A stretch of 64,000 bases of DNA, taken from contig OX442423.1 in NCBI GenBank assembly GCA_949361645.1, positions 2,847,066 to 2,911,065 on the forward strand, read 5' to 3'. A program made the translations under genes and the position numbers. Under the pieces are notes generated by a model. It searched no databases. It was not told where the DNA came from and was given only the letters and a program-made list of their open reading frames with translations. Origin of the DNA: Spongilla lacustris (lineage: Eukaryota > Porifera > Demospongiae > Spongillida > Spongillidae). Shown piece by piece: positions 1 to 7,814 of the stretch. The stretch's first letter is position 1, and the number at the start of each line of letters is the position of its first letter.

Positions 1-1
1 G

Positions 2-797
2 TGCCAAGAACAACCCCCCACTGATGCTGCTGCTCATCATCAGAAAACATGGGACTCACTCAGAGTATATGCTATTGCAGATACACTATTTACAGACTCA
101 TCTGATCCAATGCACCAGGCTCGTTTCCTAACAGCATCCTGTAAGGAGTCTGGTGCATGGTTAAATGCCCTGCCAGTTATATCACTGAGACTATGTATGG
201 ATAATGCTACTATGAGAATATCTATGGGTCTCCGTCTGGGACTACCTCTATGTAAAAGCCATACCCGCCAACACTGTGGGGCAGAGGTGTCTCAGTTTGC
301 CACACATGGCTTAAGCTGCAGAAAGAGTGCAGGACACCACCACCGCCATTCAGCTGTCAATGACATCATATACAGAGCTTTGGTTGCAGCACATGTTGCA
401 TCACGTCTGGAGCCTGTATCGTTCAGATGGGAAGCAACCTGATGGTGTCTCAATCGTCCCTTGGAAGTGTGGCCAACTTCTGGTGTGGGATGCAACGTGT
501 CCGGATACTTTTGCACCTTCTTGCTCCACAATTGCTGCAAAGCAAGTTGGAGCAGTTGCTCAACAGGCAGAAGAAAAGGAGACGCAGAAGTATCAACACC
601 TTGACTCACACTACTTTTTCACTCCAGTGGCAATAGAAACAAGTGGAGTTTTTGGACCAAAGACAATGGAGTTCCTGGAAGGTTTGGGACATCGATTGAG
701 GCAGGTGTCTGGAGAAGCCAACTCCTTTGCATATCTCACTCAGAGACTCTCAGTTGCCATCCAACGTGGCAATGCAGCTTCTGTGTGGGAACAATGA
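2..797 (+). pseudogene. C-terminal end of a retroelement protein with zinc knuckle and restriction-like endonuclease
   Basis: The frame is open from base 2 to about 417, then continues one frame over to a stop at 795-797, so a frameshift near 415-420 breaks it. The first part has a cysteine/histidine cluster (HCGAEV, THGLSC, then RH and N) typical of the zinc knuckle before the endonuclease of R2-like non-LTR retroelements. The second part has SDGKQPDG followed by VWDATCPDT, which fits a PD-(D/E)XK active site, and ends in a QRLSVAIQRGNAAS tail familiar from this protein group. The reverse transcriptase would lie upstream, outside the window. Shorter relatives of the wider family lie at 29.9, 38.4 and 56.8 kb. 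Family assignment is from memory of conserved motifs; the frameshift is seen directly. Confidence 0.6.
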
Positions 798-1232
798 AGA
801 TGGGCAGTGAAGAGGAAGAGTTTTTTTTAATAATATGTATATTGTGTGAGTGAGTGAGTATTAGGATAAGCATCATGTTGTTTGTTTATTTATCCCAATG
901 TATCTGTATAATTGTATTCCCTGTTTATTATGCTATTATGTATATATTAGTATTATTACATTTCTCAAAAAATAATAATAATAATACATGCTGCACCTTA
1001 CTGAACATCTAACCTCAAATGAGGTTGAATACATCTGAATTTATCAACGGATTAGAATTGTATCATTGCACGTACAACACTGATATATTATGGGGATTAC
1101 TAGTACATTATCGGGAATTACATGTACATTATTTTACTACTGTGTAATTCAGATACCCCATTAGTATGGGTATGTACATGTATTTGTTTGTTAAAATCTC
1201 ATGAAAGAATTACAAAACAAATTTGTTTGTTA
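798..1232. other. Non-coding tail after the retroelement fragment, with an (AAT)n run
   Basis: AT-rich sequence without a convincing gene. An (AAT)n run at about 969-985 could be the retroelement's 3' tail, since many such elements end in a simple repeat. Bases 990-1070 resemble 21425-21500, which lies in the last intron of the cassette gene, so this piece is itself a dispersed repeat. Confidence 0.4.
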
Positions 1233-1345
1233 ATGGTGGGCACAGGACCCACTAGCTTAGCCTGCTAATCCCTATGTCGGTAGCTAGAATGGAAGTAATA
1301 ATGGTATAATTGTAGAAGTAATGGTAGATATAGAATTAGTCTGAT
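1233..1345 (+). repeat. Direct repeat copy 1 (partner at 6973-7080)
   Basis: Begins with GTGGGCACAGGACCCACT and continues through several TAATGGTA-type words to a TCTGATTTA end. The same order of words occurs at 6973-7080 with scattered differences. The two copies lie outside the Gypsy element's target duplication, so they were present before that insertion or belong to an older flanking repeat. Confidence 0.75.
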
Positions 1346-2393
1346 TTAACTGAATGGTGGTTGTTGATTGGGGCAACCACTGCCCCCAAATCCCTCCCTA
1401 ATCCTTGGTTTATAAAAAAAAAAAAGATTTTTGAAACAAGTTTAATTAGAGCGGCCTTCATAAGTTGCAGAAATAACAAAGAAACACATGCAATATATAC
1501 ACTAATAGTTCACAAAGATCTTGTGGGTTTGATAAATGATTAAAGTTTAATTGATCTTTTCTCTTCGATGATCTCCTTGGAATGAATGATCCCTTTTGAA
1601 CAATTTCACCGAGGAGAAGTAGATATAATGAGAATCAGAAGATTTAAAAATGATGAGGTGCATAGATGGGAATGGGTAAATAGTAAAGAAGAAGGCAACA
1701 AGTATGTAGGATGAGGAGGTAATAAGTAAGTAGGCCGTAGAAGTAGTGTGAGTTGAAGTAGTAGATACTAGTGAGGTGGTAGTAGAATGTGGATTCAGAG
1801 CAGATGGTATAGTAGAGTGTAGAATAGGTTGAGAATGAGTGGAAGCAGCTGTGGACAAATGAGTACAAGTAGCTAAGGATGAAAGAGTACAAGTAGGAGG
1901 AAGAGGAGAGATAGAGGTGGGTGGAGTAGAGAGTAGAGTTAGAATAGTAGAAATAGGTAGATTAGGAGGAGGATGAGAGGATGAGAACATATACTGGGAA
2001 GGAGTAGTAGGTATGGTGCAAGCTTGAGTGGTAGTAGATGGTAGAGTGGTAGAGGTTGGTGGTAGAATGGTAGAGGTTTGAGTGGGTAGAGTGATACTAG
2101 GGGAAGGAGTGATAGGAAAGTGAAAGGATGACCAAGTAGAGTTAGTTGAAGATAAAGTGATCTGGGGATGAGTGTATGTTGTTTGACAGGGACTGGAATG
2201 AGAATTTCGGGGAGGAGTAGTATGTTGATAGAAAGTAGGTTGAGTATAGTTGAGAGCAGTCTGGGGAGTAGTAGTATGTTGATAGTAAGTAGGTTGAGTA
2301 TGGTTGAGAGCAGTTTAGGGAGGAGTAGTAGTGAAAGTATGTTGATAAGAAGTAGGAATATTAATCTGGGGAGAGGTAGGAATAGGTTGAAAT
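1346..2393. repeat. G/A/T-rich simple sequence and minisatellite, site of the Gypsy insertion
   Basis: From about 1640 the plus strand is built from loosely repeated AGTAGTAG, GTTGAG and GGAGTAGTAG words, including a tandem unit of roughly 55-60 bp around 2210-2340. Open frames here encode only Ser/Thr/Pro-rich low-complexity peptides on the minus strand and are not credible genes. The same texture resumes at 6604, so the tract was one piece before the retrotransposon entered. Confidence 0.7.
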
Positions 2394-2488
2394 TGTAGTG
2401 TAGTGGACTTATGTGTTATTACTATTGTGTAATATGATGTAATATGGATGATGTAAGGGGGGATTCAATTAGAATCGATTATACCACA
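2394..2488 (+). repeat. 5' LTR (95 bp)
   Basis: Identical to 6504-6598. TG...CA ends. No clear TATA box is visible, so any promoter inside it is not of an obvious type. Confidence 0.95.
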
Positions 2489-2506
2489 TGGTGGCAGCGG
2501 TGGGAT
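2489..2506 (+). promoter_or_regulatory. Primer-binding site
   Basis: TGGTGGCAGCGGTGGGAT directly abuts the 5' LTR and starts with TGG, the complement of a tRNA CCA end. A very similar GGTGGCAGCGG word sits at the same place before the gag start of the decayed copy near 17.9 kb (minus), supporting its role. The priming tRNA was not identified. Confidence 0.75.
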
Positions 2507-5500
2507 GGCTGGTATTCGTTTACAACCGCCAGAGCCGTTTAACTTTAAAAATCCGGACGACTGGGTTCGTTGGAAGGGGAGATTTGAACAATTTCGGCAG
2601 GCATCCGGACTAGCTGAAGAAAATGAACTAAAACAAGTAAGTACCCTTATGTATTGTCTTGGCGAGGAAGCGGAGGCTGTACTGTCATCGACAAATATTA
2701 AGGAAAAGGAAAGGACGGTGTATGCGACAGTTCTATACAAGTTGGAGTCGTTTTTTCAGGTGCGTCGTAACGTTATCTTTGAAAGAGCGCGCTTCAATCG
2801 GCGTAACCAACTCGAGGGTGAAACCGCTGAACAATACATAATGGAGCTGTACAGAATGTCAGAAAGATGCAACTATGGCAGTTTAACAGAGGAACTGATG
2901 AGAGACAGATTGGTGGTGGGGATTCGAGACGTAAAACTATCTGAGCGTCTACAGCTTGATTCGGAATTGACATTGGAGAAGGCGAAAAGAATGGTTCGAC
3001 AAGCAGAAGCTGTGCAGGAGCAACAACAGCAACTTCGAGTGGGGGACGATAATAGCAGTGTGGATGAAATCAAGCCAAAGCACAAGGACTACACACTTTC
3101 AGCAGAAGAGGACGATAGCTGTGTGGATGAAATCAAGCCAAAGCGCAAGGATCAAGGACCCAGGGGTGGATTTGGAAAACAGAAACCTACTTCATATACA
3201 TCTGGACAATGTCGTGAACGAAAAAGATGTTCATATTGTGGAAGAGGTCAACATCCACCAGAGCAGTGCCCAGCAAATGGGGCAATCTGTCATCGGTGCC
3301 ATAAAAGAGGTCATTTCAGCTCAGTATGTCGGTCTAAAATAATTCAGGAGGTGTCTTATCAGAATCAGGAGGGAAAGGTCTACCTAGATGCTGTCTTGGG
3401 GAAATCAGGCTCCGGATGGTTTACTGAGCTTAAATGGGGTAGACATGGAGTGCAGTTTAAGTTGGATACTGGAGCAGAAGTTTCTGTCATCTCAGAGAAG
3501 ACATACAGAAACGTTGGCCAACCTGCACTTCATGCTCCAGACAAGATGCTGTTTGGTGCATCACATTGCCCTTTACAGGTACTGGGGCATTGTAAGGCAA
3601 AGTTGTGGTACAAGAACAATAGAGCATCTGTGCAGACTGTGTATGTTGTAAAAGGACTGAGTTCCAATTTACTGGGCCTACCTGCTATTACTGCCCTTAA
3701 CCTTGCAGCTAGGGTAGAGGCGATTGATGACCTAAGAGCACGTGTACTACAAAAGTTTCCAGCAGTCTTCCAGGGATTGGGGAACTTAGGGGATGAGTAC
3801 AACATTCAGTTGAAACCAGATGCAAAACCCTTCTGCCTCTTTACACCAAGGAATGTTCCTCTGCCTCTCCGCCAGAAGGTGAAGATGGAGTTAGATAAGA
3901 TGGAGTCAATGGGCGTAATATCGAAAATGGACGAACCAACCCTGTGGTGTGCGGGAATGGTGGTAGCTCCAAAGAAAGGAGGTGCTATCAGGATCTGTGT
4001 TGATCTTAAACCATTAAATGAGAATGTTATCAGAGAGGTTCATCCATTACCAAAAGTGGATGAAATACTGGCCCAGCTCTCTGAAGCCAAGGTATTCAGT
4101 AAGCTAGATGCAAACAGTGGTTTCTGGCAGATACCACTCTCTCAGAGCTCAAGACCATTAACAACATTTATCACCCCTTATGGTCGTTACTGCTTTAATA
4201 AAATGCCATTTGGGATATCGAGTGCTCCAGAACACTTTCAAAAAAGAATGAATCATATCTTGACAGGACTTAATGGGGTTCTGTGTTTGATGGATGATGT
4301 TCTGATCTTCGCTAAAGACCAAGCAGAACATGACAAACGGCTAGAGGCTGCTCTGACACGCATCCAAGTAGCAGGAGCAACACTTAACTTGGAAAAGTGT
4401 GAGTTTGGGAAAACTCAAATAAAATTCCTGGGACATCTAATTGATGGAAAGGGTGATCCAGAAAAGGTTTCTGCTATTCTGAATCTCCAAAATCCAGTTA
4501 ATGTCACGGAACTCAGACGTCTGATGGGTATGATTAACCAATTGGGGAAGTTTTCCAGCCACCTAGCTGAAATGACTCAGCCACTACGAGCTCTGCTAAG
4601 CAAAAACCAAGAATGGGTTTGGGGCCCAGATCAAGAAAAAGCCTTTGATGATGTGAAAAAGGAACTGACATTGCCAACAGTACCAGTTCCATATAATCTG
4701 GAGGCAGAAACAAAAATTTCTGCTGATGCATCATCATACGGCTTGGGGGCAGTCCTGCTTCAGAAATGTGGAGCACTGTGGAAACCTGTTGCTTTTGCTT
4801 CCAAGTCCATGACCCAGACTGAACGCCATTATGCCCAAATCGAGAAAGAAGCCTTGGCTGTAACGTGGGCTTGCGAGAGATTTTCTGTATATGTTCTGGG
4901 CAGGAGGTTTATTATAGAGACTGACCACAAGCCATTAATACCCTTGCTAGGGTCCAAGAACCTCGATAGCCTACCTCCAAGAGTGCTTCGATTTCGTCTG
5001 CGTCTGACAAGGTTTGACTACTCCATTGTTCATGTCCCTGGTAAGCTGCTTTATACGGCAGATGCTCTTTCTCGAGCACCTGTAGCATCAACTGAGAGCA
5101 GCAGCACATCATGGCAAGATGAAGCAGAGCTACTGGTTGAGGCTATCATTGCAGATTTGCCAGCCGGGAAGAATCGCATAAAAGAGTACAGCGATGCACA
5201 AGCTACTGATCCTGTTTGCTCAGCTATAGCCAATTATTGCAGAAATGGGTGGCCAAAAGACAAAAAGGGGCTGAGTGCAGAGATTGCTCCTTATTGGAGT
5301 TCAAGAGGAGAGCTAACTATTTGTGGTAATTTGTTGCTTAATGGAAATCGTATTGTGGTTCCAAAGTCCATGCAGAAACTTACGCTTACAAAAATCCACA
5401 ATGGCCACCTGGGAATACAACGTTGCCATCTGAGGGCAAAAGCTGCTGTTTGGTGGCCTGGTATAACACACCAACTCACCAACTTTGTCAAACAATGTCC

Positions 5501-6494
5501 AAAGTGTGCGAAAGAGTTCACACCCAAGAGTGAACCACTGATTTCAACTAAACTACCATCTTATCCATGGCAAAAGGTTGCAACTGACATTTTTCACAAC
5601 AATGGGGCCAATTATCTTCTGACAGTGGACTATTTTTCCAGATTCCCTGAAGTGGTGAAACTCACTAGTACTACCTCCCTCAACATCATTGATGCACTGA
5701 AGGATATTTTCGCTCGACATGGGATTCCCGAGACGGTTATGAGTGATAATGGCCCACAATACTCTTCATTAGAGTTCTTCCAATTCTCACAGAAGTATAA
5801 CTTCCAACATATCACAAGTAGCCCCTACTATCCCCAAAGCAATGGTCATGTGGAGCGTGGGGTACAGACAGTAAAAAAGCTCTTTAGGCTGTCCAGCGAC
5901 CCTCACTTGGCCCTCTTGAGCTATCGGTCGACACCACTTCCATGGTGTGGGAGGAGCCCAGCAGAACTGCTTATGGGAAGACAGCTGCAAACCGACCTGC
6001 CACAGAGGGAAGAGAATTTGATTCCTAAGTGGTCTTACCTAAAGGAGTTTAAAGAGCAAGATACGATTTTCAAGGCAAGACAGAAGAGAGATTTTGACCA
6101 TCGCCACAGGGCCTACCCTTCAGTACCACTTCCTGAGGGCACAGATGTGTGGGTGAAGACAAAAGGTAGAGACATAGTACCCGGAACAGTACTCTCAGAT
6201 GCAGACACACCCCGGTCTTATATAATACAAACACCTACAGGACAGCTGCAAAGAAACCGCATACAACTTAATGTCCAACCAGACCCTTCTGTGGAGGACA
6301 GTGGTCCAATGGATGAAGATGAAAGTATTGCTGATCAATCGGAAACTGCTTCAGATGAGAGTGACAGATCCACAGCTGACAGACCTACAAACCTTTCCAG
6401 TGATCGTGACCCACCACAGGCTCCACCACACCGAATAATGACCCGATCACAAACTGGCACAGTCATTCATCCACCTGATAGATATTCCCCTTAG
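2505..6494 (+). CDS. Gag-Pol polyprotein of the Ty3/Gypsy element
   Basis: A single 1329-residue frame encodes the structural and enzymatic proteins needed to copy and insert the element. Gag fills about residues 1-235. Two CX2CX4HX4C zinc knuckles follow at 242-255 and 262-275. The protease has DTGA at 321-324. Reverse transcriptase spans roughly 430-610 with LMDD at 595-598, a variant of the usual YxDD box. RNase H shows candidate acidic residues D741 and D807. Integrase has His965/968 and Cys998/1001 of the HHCC finger and a D1028, D1081, E1117 core, giving DD35E spacing. No stop or shift separates gag and pol, so both would be made as one chain and cut by the protease. The ATG at 2505 overlaps the end of the primer-binding site and begins the gag homology also seen in the 17.9-kb relative. 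All catalytic positions I can read are present. Confidence 0.95.
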   Translation: MAGIRLQPPEPFNFKNPDDWVRWKGRFEQFRQASGLAEENELKQVSTLMYCLGEEAEAVLSSTNIKEKERTVYATVLYKLESFFQVRRNVIFERARFNRRNQLEGETAEQYIMELYRMSERCNYGSLTEELMRDRLVVGIRDVKLSERLQLDSELTLEKAKRMVRQAEAVQEQQQQLRVGDDNSSVDEIKPKHKDYTLSAEEDDSCVDEIKPKRKDQGPRGGFGKQKPTSYTSGQCRERKRCSYCGRGQHPPEQCPANGAICHRCHKRGHFSSVCRSKIIQEVSYQNQEGKVYLDAVLGKSGSGWFTELKWGRHGVQFKLDTGAEVSVISEKTYRNVGQPALHAPDKMLFGASHCPLQVLGHCKAKLWYKNNRASVQTVYVVKGLSSNLLGLPAITALNLAARVEAIDDLRARVLQKFPAVFQGLGNLGDEYNIQLKPDAKPFCLFTPRNVPLPLRQKVKMELDKMESMGVISKMDEPTLWCAGMVVAPKKGGAIRICVDLKPLNENVIREVHPLPKVDEILAQLSEAKVFSKLDANSGFWQIPLSQSSRPLTTFITPYGRYCFNKMPFGISSAPEHFQKRMNHILTGLNGVLCLMDDVLIFAKDQAEHDKRLEAALTRIQVAGATLNLEKCEFGKTQIKFLGHLIDGKGDPEKVSAILNLQNPVNVTELRRLMGMINQLGKFSSHLAEMTQPLRALLSKNQEWVWGPDQEKAFDDVKKELTLPTVPVPYNLEAETKISADASSYGLGAVLLQKCGALWKPVAFASKSMTQTERHYAQIEKEALAVTWACERFSVYVLGRRFIIETDHKPLIPLLGSKNLDSLPPRVLRFRLRLTRFDYSIVHVPGKLLYTADALSRAPVASTESSSTSWQDEAELLVEAIIADLPAGKNRIKEYSDAQATDPVCSAIANYCRNGWPKDKKGLSAEIAPYWSSRGELTICGNLLLNGNRIVVPKSMQKLTLTKIHNGHLGIQRCHLRAKAAVWWPGITHQLTNFVKQCPKCAKEFTPKSEPLISTKLPSYPWQKVATDIFHNNGANYLLTVDYFSRFPEVVKLTSTTSLNIIDALKDIFARHGIPETVMSDNGPQYSSLEFFQFSQKYNFQHITSSPYYPQSNGHVERGVQTVKKLFRLSSDPHLALLSYRSTPLPWCGRSPAELLMGRQLQTDLPQREENLIPKWSYLKEFKEQDTIFKARQKRDFDHRHRAYPSVPLPEGTDVWVKTKGRDIVPGTVLSDADTPRSYIIQTPTGQLQRNRIQLNVQPDPSVEDSGPMDEDESIADQSETASDESDRSTADRPTNLSSDRDPPQAPPHRIMTRSQTGTVIHPPDRYSP

Positions 6495-6503
6495 AAAGAG
6501 AGA
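6493..6503 (+). promoter_or_regulatory. Polypurine tract
   Basis: AGAAAGAGAGA lies immediately before the 3' LTR and overlaps the end of the gag-pol stop codon, the expected position for plus-strand priming. Confidence 0.8.
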
Positions 6504-6598
6504 TGTAGTGTAGTGGACTTATGTGTTATTACTATTGTGTAATATGATGTAATATGGATGATGTAAGGGGGGATTCAATTAGAATCGATTATACCACA
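6504..6598 (+). repeat. 3' LTR (95 bp)
   Basis: Base-for-base match to 2394-2488, followed by the GAAAT target duplication. Confidence 0.95.
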
Positions 6599-6603
6599 GA
6601 AAT

Positions 6604-7181
6604 GGTGGTCTGTGAACGAGTTAGTGACTGAGTCTGGGGAGGAGTAATGATATGTCTGGATGAGAAAGTAGAGCTGTTGCGATTTAGGAGACAGTAGTTT
6701 CTATAGCGAAAGATGTCCTCTTGTTCACCTTTGGTTGGGGAGGTAAGTCTGAGTAACCATTGAAAAGTTGAAAGTTGATGTATTCAGAGGTGTTTCTGTT
6801 TTCTTAGTTGATGGAGTCTGATTACATTTGCTTGACTTCTTTTATAGTGAGGTAACATAAGTAATTGCTCAAATTCCTCTTCTTCGGCAATAGGTTGCAT
6901 GGTGTAGTAGACTGGATTTGGTAGAGTTGATGGACCGATTCATTGGAATCTCGGGTGGTAGCCAGATCATTATTGGTGGGCACAGGACCCACTGGCCTGC
7001 TATTCCCTACGTCCATTGGTAGTATGATAGTAATAATGGTAGAATTGTAGAAGTAATCGTAGAATTGGTCTGATTTACTACTTCAGTAATACTATTGCAT
7101 GCATACAATAGCTGGTTTTATGATTGCACTGACTGTAAAAGGCGTGTCCACACAATGGCTATCTGCTCTCCTGTGTTCTAG
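6604..7181. repeat. Continuation of the pre-insertion tract and direct repeat copy 2
   Basis: Resumes the GA/GT-rich tract interrupted by the Gypsy element. Bases 6973-7080 are the partner of the direct repeat at 1233-1345. No gene is seen. The last 20 bases before 7182 form a pyrimidine-rich splice acceptor for the following exon. Confidence 0.6.
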
Positions 7182-7332
7182 CTGACTTTGCGGTTCCTCT
7201 CCTCCATTCTGACTGCTGCTGTTGCTAACTACTGGGTGTTCATCCCGGCTGTCTTCATTATTGTATCATTCCCGGCACTGAGACGGTATTATCTGAAATC
7301 AGCCAGAGATATTAAGCGTCTGGAGGCCATCA
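7182..7332 (+). CDS. Orphan exon of an ABCC-type (MRP4-like) ABC transporter
   Basis: The exon is bounded by a TTCTAG acceptor and a GTATGC donor and is open throughout. It encodes a hydrophobic stretch (VFIPAVFIIVSF) followed by RYYLKSARDIKRLEAI. That pattern is characteristic of the second transmembrane domain of ABC subfamily C exporters, where an R-(D/E)-(V/I)-KRLE segment precedes the RSPV motif encoded further on. The exon ends one base into the next codon. No neighbouring transporter exon was recognised within the window, so either the introns are very large or this is a stranded fragment. Exon ends are seen directly; the family is inferred from the motif. Confidence 0.7.
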
Positions 7333-7807
7333 GTATGCATTGTCACACTGGTATTGACACTGCAGTGTATCACCACTTCATTGCACCCCAATTTTTGCCT
7401 ATTCAAGCATTACTATAACATGCAAGTCATTTGCTCCATTTATTGCCACTCTACTTGTATCATTTGCTCCATTTATTGCCCCTTCTACGTGTGTCATTTG
7501 CCCCATTTCTATTTCATGATTTCAATATACAAGTAACGCACTCCTCTCAGATCAATACCTCAATGTGTAATACTGCTTTACTTTCCCTCTTCCGCTCGCA
7601 ATCCCATAGGTGCAGTCCCATAGGTGCTGCCTAGCTTCTGTATCCCAATACCCTTTATGTTGTAGCACTACTGTGATGGTGATGTTTTTGCATGATATTT
7701 GAACTGAGTTTGGACCCCGAATGATGTCTACATGCATATGTACGAAAGTATTAAAAAAGGTCAATGGGCATCTATAAATTATCTCCGATGTCACTAACAC
7801 CCTTGCT
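7333..7807. other. No gene recognised
   Basis: Contains short imperfect repeats of a CATTTGCTCCATTTATTGCC-like word at about 7427-7510. If the ABCC exon is real this is intron. Confidence 0.4.
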
Positions 7808-7814
7808 CTCCAGG

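Larger units (their letters stand above)
2394..6598 (+). mobile_element. Complete Ty3/Gypsy LTR retrotransposon
   Basis: The element has two 95-bp LTRs that look identical base for base (2394-2488 and 6504-6598), each starting TG and ending CA. The 5-bp sequence GAAAT flanks both sides (2389-2393 and 6599-6603), a clean target duplication. A primer-binding site follows the 5' LTR, a polypurine stretch precedes the 3' LTR, and one uninterrupted gag-pol frame lies between. Identical LTRs and an open frame mean the insertion is recent on an evolutionary scale. The LTRs are unusually short for this superfamily. Domain order (integrase last) fits Ty3/Gypsy, and the protein resembles the Mag/K02A2.6-like group. 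Confidence 0.95.

Noticed and set aside
1547..1990. Ser/Thr/Pro-rich minus-strand frame resembling a mucin
   Set aside because: The underlying DNA is simple GA/GT repeat, the tract was interrupted by a transposon, and no splice or start context supports it.
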